Assembly: GCA_002083475.1 (NCBI GenBank)
Contig: LWDI01000097.1
Span: 1-34,367, forward strand
Source: Proteobacteria bacterium SG_bin5
Lineage (GTDB): Bacteria > Pseudomonadota > Alphaproteobacteria > Sphingomonadales > Sphingomonadaceae
Reading direction: 5' to 3'
DNA: 34,367 bases
Shown here piece after piece: positions 1-8,229 of this stretch; position 1 is the stretch's first letter; every line of letters begins with the position of its first letter. The notes under the pieces were generated by a model, which did no database searches, was not told the DNA's origin, and saw nothing but the letters and a program-made list of their open reading frames with translations. The translations under genes and the position numbers were made by a program.

Positions 1-706
1 CCAGCCGCTCGGCGAGCGCGAGCGCGCGCGCCTTGCTCGAAAGGGCGGCGACCTGGACGAACAGGCCGCGCGTCGCCCCCGGCCCTGGCCGTGTGGCGGC
101 GACTTGCGGCACTGGCTTGCGCGGCGGCACCGGCACCGGCTGGGCGTTCGCTGGAATGACGGGGCGCGGCGCGGCGGGCAATTGCTTGCGCAGCGCGACG
201 AGCAGCGGCGCGGGCGCGTCGAGCCGGGGCGAGGCCGCGCGCCCGGCGCGCAAAGCGGTTTGATCGGCGGGCGGCGGATCGACCCGGCGCACGCGCACCG
301 GGGCGAGCGGATTGGCGTCGATCCCCAAGAGCCGCGCCGCGCCGCGCGAGAGATCGATCAGCCGCCCCGGCGCGCCGGGGCCGCGATCGGTGATGAGCAC
401 CAGGATCGTCTTGCCGGTATCGAGCGCGGTCACCTCGGCGAAGCTTCCGAGCGGCAAGCTCGCATGCGCGGCGACGGGGGCCTGCGGATCGAAGCGTTGG
501 CCGTTCGCCATCACCGGCCCGCTCTCCTCGCCATACCAGCTCGCATAGCCGACCGCGTCGTAACGATCGCGCCCGAAATCCTGGCTGGTGCCGCGCGGCC
601 CCGTGCCCACCGGCGGCTGTTGCGCCACCGCCGCCGCCGGCGGCTGTTGCGCCGCCACCGCCGCGCCGACCAACGCCAGCGCCAAAATCGCCCCCCTCGC
701 CCGCAT
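1..706 (-). CDS. rlpA: RlpA-like septal ring lytic transglycosylase with SPOR domain (partial, C-terminus beyond window)
   Basis: The reading frame begins at ATG 706 and runs off the window edge without a stop, so it is 3'-truncated by the window. Residues 1-20 form a signal peptide (MRARGAILALALVGAAVAAQ). A double-psi beta-barrel follows, with GYASWYGEE, the MANGQRFD segment (usual AN-G-xxFD motif), AAHASLPLG and the DRGPGAPGRLIDLS segment containing the family's conserved Asp. After a Pro/Ala-rich linker, the last visible residues (GLFVQVAALSSKARALALAERL) match the start of a SPOR peptidoglycan-binding domain. Family knowledge: RlpA cleaves naked (denuded) glycan strands at the septum. The start overlaps the stop of the upstream MltB-type gene by one base (TGATG), so the two cell-wall genes are probably cotranscribed and translationally coupled. 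Confidence 0.88.
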   Translation of the reverse strand, partial: MRARGAILALALVGAAVAAQQPPAAAVAQQPPVGTGPRGTSQDFGRDRYDAVGYASWYGEESGPVMANGQRFDPQAPVAAHASLPLGSFAEVTALDTGKTILVLITDRGPGAPGRLIDLSRGAARLLGIDANPLAPVRVRRVDPPPADQTALRAGRAASPRLDAPAPLLVALRKQLPAAPRPVIPANAQPVPVPPRKPVPQVAATRPGPGATRGLFVQVAALSSKARALALAERL

Positions 707-1731
707 CACTTCTCCACCGCGTCCGCCAGCAACCCCACCGACAGCGCATAGAAGTTGGAGCAATTATAGTCGAGGATCACGCGGTAATTGCCGGTCGTCA
801 GATAGCCCGTCTTGCCCGGGCCATCGGGCTCGATCAGCGTCGCGAGCACATCGTCGGCGGGCCAGGCGCGGTCGACCGGCGCGAGGCCGAGCGCGCGCCA
901 TTCGCGCATCGTCAGCCAGCGGCTGTGGCGCTCGAACACTTTCGGGCAGCGCGGCGCGACGGTGCGGTTGGCGAGCGCCGCGCGATCGATCCCCGCCGGC
1001 ACGCCCACCGCGAAGCCCCAGGGCACGCCGCGCCGCCAGCCGGCATCGGCGAAATAATTGGCGATCGAGGCAAGCGTATCGGCCTCGCTCGTCCAAATAT
1101 CCGCCCGGCCATCGCCATCGGCGTCGCGCGCGAGGCGCAGATAGACGCTGGGGAGGAACTGCGGATTGCCCGTCGCCCCCGCCCAGCTACCTTTGAGCCG
1201 CGCGCGCGGCACGCCGCGATCGATCATTTTGAGCGCGGCGATGAACTCGTCGGTGAAGAGCGCGCGGCGGCGCCCTTCATAGGCCAAGCTCGCGAGCGCG
1301 CTCGGCAGATCGAAATTGCCGGTGTAGGTCCCGTAATTGCTCTCATGCCCCCAGATCGCGACCATCATGCCCTCGGGCACGCCGGTCTCGCGCTCGATCG
1401 CGGCGAGCCGCGCGCGCGTCGCCTGATAAATGGCGCGGCCGCGCCCGATGCGCGCGGCGTCGACATGGCTGCGGCGATAGGGCTCGAAATTGGGCGGCGG
1501 CGCGTTGATCGGGCCGCCGGGCTGGGCGCGATCGAGCTCGATCGCGCGGCGGCTGAGGGTGAGGCCGTCGAACCCCGCCGCGATCGCTTGCGCGCTTACC
1601 CCGCGCGCGGCGGCTTGCTGGCGAAGCTGCTGGAGAAAGGCCTGGAAACCGGCCTCTTCGTCCGCCGCCGCCGCGCCGCCGAGCCCCGCCCAGGCCGCCA
1701 GCGCGAGCGCGATATTGGTGATACGCCCCAT
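706..1731 (-). CDS. lytic murein transglycosylase, MltB/SLT_2 family
   Basis: A 341-residue periplasmic transglycosylase that would cut MurNAc-GlcNAc bonds to give 1,6-anhydro ends. I chose ATG 1731 because it starts directly at a signal peptide (MGRITNIALALAAWAGLGGAAAA). The longer frame reaches 1824 but adds 31 non-signal residues and approaches the tRNA. The segment GRAIYQATRARLAAIERETG followed by MVAIWGHESNYGTYTGNFD contains the catalytic Glu of the family, and ASLAYEGRR and WAGATGNPQFLPS are typical SLT_2 blocks. There is no C-terminal peptidoglycan-binding domain: the protein ends soon after the YLTTGNYRVILDYNCSNFYA block. It overlaps the RlpA-like gene by one base, so a two-gene cell-wall remodelling operon is likely. 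Confidence 0.88.
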   Translation of the reverse strand: MGRITNIALALAAWAGLGGAAAADEEAGFQAFLQQLRQQAAARGVSAQAIAAGFDGLTLSRRAIELDRAQPGGPINAPPPNFEPYRRSHVDAARIGRGRAIYQATRARLAAIERETGVPEGMMVAIWGHESNYGTYTGNFDLPSALASLAYEGRRRALFTDEFIAALKMIDRGVPRARLKGSWAGATGNPQFLPSVYLRLARDADGDGRADIWTSEADTLASIANYFADAGWRRGVPWGFAVGVPAGIDRAALANRTVAPRCPKVFERHSRWLTMREWRALGLAPVDRAWPADDVLATLIEPDGPGKTGYLTTGNYRVILDYNCSNFYALSVGLLADAVEK

Positions 1732-1826
1732 GGCCTGGGCTTTGCCACAAGCGGGCGCGCGACCGAAAGCGTAAAAAACCCGCCCTTGCGCGAAATGCGG
1801 TGGACGCCTTAAGCGAGGCGTCACGC

Positions 1827-1913
1827 GGACAGGTGGCCGAGGGGTTTAAGGCAGCGGTCTTGAAAACCGCCGTGGGTGCAAGCCCACCGTGGGTTCGAAT
1901 CCCACCCTGTCCG
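1827..1913 (+). tRNA. tRNA-Ser (anticodon UGA)
   Basis: Class II tRNA with a long variable arm. The acceptor stem GGACAGG (1827-1833) pairs with CCTGTCC (1906-1912), and the discriminator base is G1913. The anticodon stem GCGGT/ACCGC encloses the loop CTTGAAA, with TGA at 1861-1863. The T arm is GTGGG-TTCGAAT-CCCAC (1889-1905). The variable arm GTGGGTGCAAGCCCAC is the long serine type. The 3' CCA is not encoded (CCC follows), so it must be added post-transcriptionally. It lies divergent from the MltB-type gene and ends six bases before the stop codon of the DUF4145 gene on the other strand. Confidence 0.97.
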
Positions 1914-1918
1914 CCCTT

Positions 1919-2713
1919 TCAGAGTTTGCCGTCCCGCCGCTTGATGGCGTCTCGGGCGTTCTGCGGAAGACTCTCGTACATATCCGCAACATGCTTGGGT
2001 TGAGAGATCATTATCTCTGCAATTAGATTTACGAGGCCAAACAGCTTCTCTGCCGTTGCGCGGTCGTCACGCAAGTCAATCTGACCGGGATGCACAGCAT
2101 TATTACCGATCACCCTTACAACGTCCAAAGCTTGCTGGACGCGGGGATCAAGGCCCTTTTTCACGAGTGCAGCTATATCATCGTCAATGTTGCGCCCCTT
2201 CTCACCTAGCTCTTTGCATAGCTTTTGAATCGAAAGGCGCAGTAACGCGGCAGCGCCTCGCGGTGAAAGTTGAAGAAGAGTCCCCGCTTCTTCATAATCC
2301 ATCCTTACGTCTGCGGGTAAATCAGCGTTGGCTATGGGTGCCGCCCCAACCACCGGCCAAGCAAGACTGTCGAAAATCCAAACAGCAATTTTATCGCAAT
2401 TGAAGCATCGGGAAATATGGACGTTATGCACGTCATAGTTTCTGTAGCGACTTTGATATTCGACAAAGGGCAATCCGGTAGCGATGCGGCCAGCCCGCTC
2501 CCTGATCCGCTGTCGCTCCTCCTTGTCCTCAATGTGATGAAGTTTAAGCTGGTCCAAACCCGCTGGGTCGATCCGGAGTGGAACGCCGTCTTTTTCCAAC
2601 TGTTCGGCGTGCACCGAGAACCAAAATTGCTTCGCCAGTGCAGAGCAATGGGGACAGTTGAACGCTGTCAGACCCGTCGAGGGCGGCACATAATGAACTC
2701 GGGTGTCGTTCAT
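1919..2713 (-). CDS. DUF4145 domain protein with N-terminal zinc-ribbon-like motifs
   Basis: A 264-residue soluble protein starting at ATG 2713 (MNDTRVHYVPPSTG); an in-frame start 23 codons upstream is less likely. The N-terminal half has two CxxC knuckles (FNCPHCSAL and SRCFNCDKI) that could bind one zinc. The C-terminal half, from ALLRLSIQKLCKELGEKGRNIDDDI to VVRVIGNNAVHPG, matches the helical DUF4145 pattern (RxxIE.lc...g....L...I..L........al...R.iGN.avH). Family knowledge: DUF4145 occurs alone or fused to restriction and other defence enzymes, but its molecular role is unknown. Base composition is clearly less GC-rich than the neighbours, and the gene abuts the 3' end of tRNA-Ser, which suggests acquisition. 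No integrase is present. Confidence 0.72.
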   Translation of the reverse strand: MNDTRVHYVPPSTGLTAFNCPHCSALAKQFWFSVHAEQLEKDGVPLRIDPAGLDQLKLHHIEDKEERQRIRERAGRIATGLPFVEYQSRYRNYDVHNVHISRCFNCDKIAVWIFDSLAWPVVGAAPIANADLPADVRMDYEEAGTLLQLSPRGAAALLRLSIQKLCKELGEKGRNIDDDIAALVKKGLDPRVQQALDVVRVIGNNAVHPGQIDLRDDRATAEKLFGLVNLIAEIMISQPKHVADMYESLPQNARDAIKRRDGKL

Positions 2714-2803
2714 GTGGCCAATTTGGAGAAGTTGGAGAGCAACACAAGACAAATGTGTGTAGCACCCCGCCCCAGTAGGCACGTGGCGTGAGGAAGACGA
2801 GCG

Positions 2804-3673
2804 TCACGCCCCCTCCACCCCCTCACCCGCGATCGTCACGCGTTCCATCCGGCGCTTGGCGGGCCAATAATCGGCGACCGGATAATGCTGGGTGCAGCGA
2901 TTGTCCCAGATCGCGACCGCGTTTTCCGTCCAGCGGAAGCGAATCTGATATTCGGGCACTTTGAACTGATCGAGCAGGTGGCGGAGCAGCTCGGCGCTTT
3001 CCGCGTCGCTCAGCCCGTCGATGCGGCTGGTGAAGCTCGCGTTCACGAACAGCACGCGCGCGCCCGTCTCGGGATGGCGGCGGACGATCGGGTGGTGCTG
3101 GGGCGGAAATTCGGCGGCCATCGCCGCGCGGCGCTCGGGCGCGATGCGGTCGCCGAAATCGTGGAGCAGATCATGCGTCGCGGTGCGCCCGGCGATCCGC
3201 GCCTTAACCTCGGCCGATAGCCCCTCATAGGCCGCCGCCGCGTCGACCCAGAGCGTGTCGCCGCCGATCGCCGGCAAGTCGCGCGCGCGCAGCACCGCGC
3301 CGAAGCTCGGGCGGGCACGGAAGGTGACGTCGCTATGCCATTTGTCGAGCGCGCGGAACGCCCGGTCGCCTTCGGCGTCGGTCACCCGCCCCTCGGCGCC
3401 GCGAATATCGAGGATTTCGGGATGGCCCGGCACGTGCGCGATCACCGGATGCCCTTCGAGCGCGCCGAAGACGCGGCCGAGCGCCAGATGCCGTTCGTGG
3501 CTGAGGTCGAGATCGCGGAAGAACAGAACCTTGTAGCGGGTGAGCAGCGCGCGCAGCGCGGTGGCGGTTTCCGGGTCGACCGGATCGTCGATGCGCGCAC
3601 CGCTGACTTCCGCGCCGAGCAAAGGGCCGCAGGGGTCGATCCGCCAGTCGCGGGGGGCGGCAAGGGTCGCCAT
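2804..3673 (-). CDS. TauD/TfdA-family Fe(II)/2-oxoglutarate dioxygenase
   Basis: A 289-residue cytoplasmic non-haem iron dioxygenase. ATG 3673 is preceded by a good ribosome site (AAGGAAA); the open frame extends 13 codons upstream without support. The facial triad is visible as H113 and D115 in KWHSDVTF and distal H263 in TQHYPV. The 2-oxoglutarate-binding Arg is in KRRMERVTI about 11-15 residues after H263. RYKVLFFRDLDLSHERHLALG is the usual N-terminal TauD block. Family members oxidise taurine, alkyl sulphates or herbicide side chains, and the substrate cannot be told from sequence. No sulphonate transporter lies nearby, so a taurine role is not supported by context. Confidence 0.86.
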   Translation of the reverse strand: MATLAAPRDWRIDPCGPLLGAEVSGARIDDPVDPETATALRALLTRYKVLFFRDLDLSHERHLALGRVFGALEGHPVIAHVPGHPEILDIRGAEGRVTDAEGDRAFRALDKWHSDVTFRARPSFGAVLRARDLPAIGGDTLWVDAAAAYEGLSAEVKARIAGRTATHDLLHDFGDRIAPERRAAMAAEFPPQHHPIVRRHPETGARVLFVNASFTSRIDGLSDAESAELLRHLLDQFKVPEYQIRFRWTENAVAIWDNRCTQHYPVADYWPAKRRMERVTIAGEGVEGA

Positions 3674-3705
3674 TTTCCTTCTCCGTTCACACATCTCCGC
3701 CCCAA

Positions 3706-3790
3706 CCGTCACCCCGGGCCCGAGTCGGGGTCCCGCTTCTCTTCGAGCGGGGAAAGGCAGCGGGGCCCCGGGTCGAGCCCGGGGCGACGA
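3706..3790. repeat. intergenic palindromic repeat, GTCACCCC family
   Basis: An imperfect inverted repeat. CCGTCACCCCGGGCCCGAG at the left is mirrored by GAGCCCGGGGCGACGAG at the right, around an inner GTCCCGCTTCTC/GAGCGGGG hairpin. Copies of the same design lie at 12955-13041, 22081-22149, 27641-27724 and 34137-34219. It sits between the TolC-like gene and the dioxygenase gene, downstream of the latter's promoter side. Confidence 0.75.
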
Positions 3791-3851
3791 GTTTAGGGCG
3801 AGCGAGAGCGAAAGCGCGAGTCGGCCCTTGCTTCGCCCCGGCGCAGAAAAA

Positions 3852-5336
3852 TTATTCCAGCCCCAGCGCCTTCAAATCCGCCGCCGCCGCCGCCAGCTCG
3901 GCGTTCGAGACCAGGTTCCTAAACCGCGCGTCCAATTGCCGCACCGCCGCGTCGGCGGCCGATTCCTCGCGCAGATTCACTAGGAAGAAGTCGCTCGCGC
4001 CTTCGGTGAAGCGGCGGCGCTCGGCTTGCGCCATTTCGCCGGCGCGCGCGCGCTCTTCCTCGGCGAGCAGCGCGAGGCGTTCGGTCGCGCGCACGTCGAT
4101 CGCGATGCCTTCGATCTCGGCGGCGATCTGCTCGCGCGTCGCCTGGCGGCGGCGTTCGAGCCCGTCGATCTCGGCGGTCGTCGCCGCGATCCGGCCCTTG
4201 GCGGCGCGGCGTTCGAGCGGGACGCTGAACGACAGCCCGACCTTGGTCTCGAACCCGTTGCGCGACACCCCGCCCGAGCCCACCGGCCCCAAATCCTGCG
4301 ACGCCTCGAGCTTCAGATCGAGCCGCGGCTTCAGCTGGTTGCGGTCGAGCTCCAAGCGGTTGGTCGCCTGGGCGATGCGCAGGTCGATCGTCTGCAGGTC
4401 GGGCCGGCCTTGCAGCGCCATCCGCGTCGCGCCGCTGGGCGGGGTGATCTTCGGAAAAGCGTCGGGCAGTAGCTCGGCGCTCGGGCGCTGCGGCTGGCCG
4501 TTCGCGTCGCGCCAGAAGAGCGACAAGGTGTTGGCGGCGTTCGCCAATTCCTGCTCGGTGCGCGCGACGAGCGTTTCGCGGCGCAGGATGTTTTGCGCTT
4601 GTTCGGTCAACAGGATGCGCGGGCGCGCGCCGAGTTCGACCTGGCGCTCGATCCCCGCCTGGCGCGCGCGCGCGAGTTCGAGCAAGTCGCGATACACCTT
4701 CAGTCGCAGGCCGGCGGCGACCCACAAATTATAGGCCGCGACCGCGCGGCGCTGCACCGAAATCGCGGTGATCAGCTTCTCGGCCTCGGCGATGTCGATG
4801 TCGAGCGCGGCATTGCCCCGGTTGAAGCGTCGATCGTCGATGAAGCGGTCGCGCAGCAGCGAGAGCACCGCCCCGGCTTTGATCTCGCCGAGCACGTTCG
4901 TGTAGCGCTCGTCCTCGTAAATCGGGAAACGCCCGCCCGAGATGCGATAGCCGCCATAATAGCTGCCGCCGAAATTTTCGATCGGGCGCTCGATCGTGCC
5001 GCCGGCATAGCTGCCGTCATAATAGCCCGAAAGCCGCCCGACGCCTTCGGCCTTCACCTGGGTGTCGAACGCGCCTTCGGCTTGCAGGCGCTTGCCCTCG
5101 GCCGAACGCACCTTGGCGATCGCCTCCAGGATTTGCGGCTGAAACCGCGCCGAGGACGCGAGCACTTCGCCCAGCGTCAACACCGGGCGCGCGGGCGCCG
5201 GGTCGGGGGCGGTGGCGGGCTTGGCCGGCGCGGGTTTGGCCGGGGGCTTGGCGCGCCGCTGGGGCGCGCCCTCGCCTTCCGCCGCCAGCGCGGCGGGGGC
5301 GAGCAACAGCAATGCGGGAATGAGCCAACGGATCAT
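3852..5336 (-). CDS. TolC-family outer-membrane channel protein
   Basis: A 494-residue outer-membrane efflux protein. ATG 5336 starts a signal peptide (MIRWLIPALLLLAPAALAAEG) and overlaps the HlyD-like stop by four bases (ATGA). A Pro/Ala/Lys-rich stretch follows cleavage, then two TolC-type repeats of long amphipathic helices; LTLGEVLASSARFQPQILEA and GRPDLQTIDLRIAQATNRLELDR are typical helical starts. The C-terminal repeat is rich in Arg/Glu/Ala coiled coil (RRRQATREQIAAEIEGIAIDVR). Family role: a trimeric tunnel that docks a periplasmic adaptor. It is the third gene of an operon with a HlyD-like adaptor and an ABC-type membrane subunit, so a type I-like export assembly is inferred. The cargo is unknown. 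Confidence 0.87.
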   Translation of the reverse strand: MIRWLIPALLLLAPAALAAEGEGAPQRRAKPPAKPAPAKPATAPDPAPARPVLTLGEVLASSARFQPQILEAIAKVRSAEGKRLQAEGAFDTQVKAEGVGRLSGYYDGSYAGGTIERPIENFGGSYYGGYRISGGRFPIYEDERYTNVLGEIKAGAVLSLLRDRFIDDRRFNRGNAALDIDIAEAEKLITAISVQRRAVAAYNLWVAAGLRLKVYRDLLELARARQAGIERQVELGARPRILLTEQAQNILRRETLVARTEQELANAANTLSLFWRDANGQPQRPSAELLPDAFPKITPPSGATRMALQGRPDLQTIDLRIAQATNRLELDRNQLKPRLDLKLEASQDLGPVGSGGVSRNGFETKVGLSFSVPLERRAAKGRIAATTAEIDGLERRRQATREQIAAEIEGIAIDVRATERLALLAEEERARAGEMAQAERRRFTEGASDFFLVNLREESAADAAVRQLDARFRNLVSNAELAAAAADLKALGLE

Positions 5337-6397
5337 TTCGCGGGCGCGCTCGCATTGTCGGGCGCGGGCGGCAATTCCTTTGCCTTGGGATCGCCGGGCC
5401 GATCCCATTGCAGCGGGAAGTCGTTGAGCTGGCGCCAGATTTCATAGCCCGCCGAAACCTGGTTCATCAGCACCCAGCCCGATACCTTGGCGCCGAGGCG
5501 TACGAACGGCTCCTTGGGCCAGGGCTTGCGATCGGGCGCCTGCTCGATGATCACGCGGAACAGCCCGTTCGCCGAGGCCTGCGGGTCGATCGAGCGCACC
5601 CGCCCGTCGAACACGCCGATCGCGATCGAGGGCCAGCCGCTCGCCTGGATCGCCGGCCAGCCTTCGAATTCGAGCCGGGCGCGGCGCCCGGGGTAGATGA
5701 GCGGCACGTCGCGCCCGTCGATATAGAGTTCGACCACGCGCTCCGACTCCTCGGGCGCGATCGTCGCGAGCGGATCGCCCGCCTTGACGAGTGTCGCCTG
5801 GTCGCCCGCGTTGACGTTCAGGATCCGCCCGGCGCGCGGCGCGCGCACCAATTGCACGTCTTGGCGGTTGAGATTGACCTCGACGGTGGTCAGCGAGGCA
5901 CGCTCGCTCGCCAGCTTGGCCTTGTAATCGGCGACCTTGATCAGCGCGAGTTCATAGTCGCGCCGCGCCGCCAGCCCTTCGCGATACAAATTGTTGGTGC
6001 GCTTCACGTCGAGTTCGGCGGTCGCGAGCGCGGCCTCGACCGAGGCGATCTCGGCGAGCGTTTGCTCGCGCTGCGCCTGCAGCCGGTCGAGCAGCATCGG
6101 GTCGTTGTCGACGATGCGCGCGATCGGATCGCCCTTTTTCACCAGCTGACCGTCGGTGACATACCATTGTTCGATCCGCCCGGGGACGAGCGCGGTGATG
6201 CTCGTCACGCGGTCGCGCGGGTCGAGCGCGATCACTTTGCCGGTGCCTTGGCTGGTCTGCAACCAGGGCAGATAGATCAGCATCAGCACCGAGGCGATCA
6301 TGCCGATCACCAGCATGATCGCGATCGCGCGCGTCACATGCGGCACGCGCAGCCGGTGGAGCGCGTGAAACTGCGGGAACAGCGGCTTAGCGGCCAT
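5333..6397 (-). CDS. HlyD-family periplasmic adaptor (membrane fusion) protein
   Basis: A 354-residue adaptor. ATG 6397 is chosen for the GGGGAGG ribosome site six bases upstream; the frame is open ten codons further. One N-terminal membrane anchor (IAIMLVIGMIASVLMLIYLPWL) is followed by a biotinyl-lipoyl-like half (GRIEQWYVTDGQLVKKGDPIARI), a helical hairpin (LQAQREQTLAEIASVEAALATAELDVKRTNNLYREGLAARRDYE), the second lipoyl half (VRAPRAGRILNVNAGDQATLVKAGDPLATI) and a beta-barrel. It would bridge the inner-membrane subunit to the TolC-like channel. The start overlaps the upstream gene by 11 bases and the stop overlaps the TolC-like gene by four, which is tight coupling in one operon. Confidence 0.88.
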   Translation of the reverse strand: MAAKPLFPQFHALHRLRVPHVTRAIAIMLVIGMIASVLMLIYLPWLQTSQGTGKVIALDPRDRVTSITALVPGRIEQWYVTDGQLVKKGDPIARIVDNDPMLLDRLQAQREQTLAEIASVEAALATAELDVKRTNNLYREGLAARRDYELALIKVADYKAKLASERASLTTVEVNLNRQDVQLVRAPRAGRILNVNAGDQATLVKAGDPLATIAPEESERVVELYIDGRDVPLIYPGRRARLEFEGWPAIQASGWPSIAIGVFDGRVRSIDPQASANGLFRVIIEQAPDRKPWPKEPFVRLGAKVSGWVLMNQVSAGYEIWRQLNDFPLQWDRPGDPKAKELPPAPDNASAPAK

Positions 6398-8093
6398 CGC
6401 GCGCCTCCCCATCGGTCGCGGCGGCATAGCGCAGCGCGTCGAACGCTTCCTGCGTTTCGACCAGGCGCTGCTCGGTGCGCCCGAGCCAGAGATAGCCGTC
6501 GAGTACGGGCGGATGCGTGCGGTTGGTGAAATAAACCATGGTCGTGTGGCTCGATTGGAACGCGTCGAGCATCGCTTCGAGATCGGGGCGCGGCACCATG
6601 TCGAACAAGGGCGAGAGGATCAGGATACGCGGGCGCGCGAGCATCGCGGCGGCGAATTTCAGCCGCATCACCTCTTGCAGCGCGAGCGGCCAGCCGGTCG
6701 AGGAAAGGATGGTGTGAATGCCCTGCGGCAAACGCCCGATCGTGCGTTCGAGCCCGACGCGCTTCAGCGCCTCCATCATCATCGCCGGCGATGCCTCGGC
6801 ATTGGCGAGATCGAGATAATCGAAGATCGTCGTCTCGACGATGCTCGGCCGATCGAGCACGATGACTTCGGAGCGCAGCTGATAAACGTCGAGCGCGCTG
6901 ATGTCGGCGCCGCCCAGCGTCACGAAGCCGCGCGCCGGGCTGCGGTGGCGCTTGAGCAACATTTGCAGTGCGCGCTTCACGTCGGGCTCGGCGCCGCCGA
7001 TCAGCCGCGCGCCATCGGGCAGCGCGAAATCGAACCGCATATCGTCGATCGCGACGTCGCGCAGCGCGAGCGCGCCGCTCAACCGATCGAGCGGCTCGTT
7101 CGAAATCGGGGCTTCCTGCGGCACTTCGTGGAACAGGTGGAGTTCCTCGCACGCCGCCACGAGTTCGTAGAAACTGTCGAGATAGGGGCCGAGCTGGGCG
7201 ACGCCGTAGAAGATGCTCGACAGAATCAGCTCGGCCGCGACCAATTGGCCGATCGACAATTGGCCCTGGATCACCAGCCAGCCGCCGAGCGCGAGCAGCC
7301 CCGCGCTCCCCGCCGCATAGAGCGTGAGGAACATGACGTTCTGGGTGAAGCTATGGCCGAAGAAGCGGCGGTCGGCCTGGATATAGCGCTCGGTCAGCGC
7401 GTCGCTGCGCGCGATAGCATAATCGATGTGGCGGCCCGATTTGTAGAAGCCGTTCGAGGCGCCGACGCTTTCGAGCCAATGCGCCATATCATATTTGGCG
7501 TGGCTCAATTGCACCGAGGCGCTCATCGCCGGGCGCGACCACAGCCGCCAGACGAGCCACACGAGCCCGATGAACACCAGGTTGAACGCCAGGAAAATCG
7601 GGTGGTAGAGCGAGGTGACGACCAGCCCCACCGCCGATTGCAGCAGGATGGTGAACAGCCCGATCAGCAGCGAGGGGATCGCCTTCTGCACGTTCATCAC
7701 GTCGAAATAGCGATTGAACAGATCGGCGCGGCGCGCGTCGCTGAAAAAGGGATCGCGCGCCTGCACCGAGCGCATCGTGATTTCGGCGACGAGGCGCGCG
7801 AAGAAGCGGCGGCGGAAGATTTCCATCAAATGGGTGCGAAAGGCGCTGAGGATGTTCAAAGTCATCAACAGCGCGAACATCACCAGCGACAGCGTGAACA
7901 GCGGCACCGGCAGCGCGGTATAGGCGATGCTGTTGATCAGCAGCTGCACCGAGATCGGGGTGACGAGCGAGAGCAAGCTGATCGCCACGCCATAAATGGC
8001 GGCGAGGAACAGGAAGCGGCGGTCGGGCCAGAGGATGGGGCGCGCCCAGCCGATGAAATCCCGAAAGCGAACCGATGACGCGGCGGCGGCCAC
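6387..8093 (-). CDS. ABC-exporter-like membrane protein with a degenerate, probably non-catalytic nucleotide-binding domain
   Basis: A 568-residue protein starting at GTG 8093, preceded by a strong GAGGAG site; ATG 8150 is an alternative with no ribosome site. Residues about 25-310 form a type I exporter transmembrane domain with six hydrophobic segments (FLFLAAIYGVAISLLSLV, LFTLSLVMFALLMTL, ILLQSAVGLVV, FLAFNLVFIGLVWLVW, NVMFLTLYAAGSAGLLALGGW and LVAAELILSSIFYGVAQLG). The C-terminal 200 residues align in layout with an ABC ATPase, but the Walker A position reads LIGGAEPDVKRAL, the Q-loop VLDRPSIVE, the signature STGWPLALQEV, Walker B ILILSPLFD and the H-loop YFTNRTH. No P-loop Lys, Walker B Asp/Glu or switch His remains. 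It heads the operon with the adaptor and channel genes. Either it pairs with a second, active ABC subunit elsewhere, or the complex is not powered by ATP hydrolysis. Confidence 0.85.
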   Translation of the reverse strand: MAAAASSVRFRDFIGWARPILWPDRRFLFLAAIYGVAISLLSLVTPISVQLLINSIAYTALPVPLFTLSLVMFALLMTLNILSAFRTHLMEIFRRRFFARLVAEITMRSVQARDPFFSDARRADLFNRYFDVMNVQKAIPSLLIGLFTILLQSAVGLVVTSLYHPIFLAFNLVFIGLVWLVWRLWSRPAMSASVQLSHAKYDMAHWLESVGASNGFYKSGRHIDYAIARSDALTERYIQADRRFFGHSFTQNVMFLTLYAAGSAGLLALGGWLVIQGQLSIGQLVAAELILSSIFYGVAQLGPYLDSFYELVAACEELHLFHEVPQEAPISNEPLDRLSGALALRDVAIDDMRFDFALPDGARLIGGAEPDVKRALQMLLKRHRSPARGFVTLGGADISALDVYQLRSEVIVLDRPSIVETTIFDYLDLANAEASPAMMMEALKRVGLERTIGRLPQGIHTILSSTGWPLALQEVMRLKFAAAMLARPRILILSPLFDMVPRPDLEAMLDAFQSSHTTMVYFTNRTHPPVLDGYLWLGRTEQRLVETQEAFDALRYAAATDGEARDGR

Positions 8094-8229
8094 TGCTTCT
8101 CCTCTTATCGACCGAAAAGTTGACGATCCCCAATGATCGCGGGCGCCCATCTAGGCGATGCGTGCCCGCCCGACAAGGCGAAACGGCCCCGCCTGGTGGC
8201 TTCGCTTAGCGGGCGCTTGTGGCGAAATT

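Noticed and set aside
1900..1916. Duplicated tRNA-Ser 3' end as an attachment site near the DUF4145 gene
   Set aside because: I looked for a second copy of the tRNA 3' sequence around 2714-2803 and saw none by eye, so an attL/attR pair is not supported.
1800..2003. 67-residue frame covering the tRNA-Ser
   Set aside because: It reads through a clear tRNA gene and has no features of a protein.
6513..8078. 521-residue open frame antisense to the ABC-like gene
   Set aside because: Shadow frame rich in His/Arg/Gln with no domain. The opposite strand carries the ABC-exporter transmembrane domain with a proper ribosome site.
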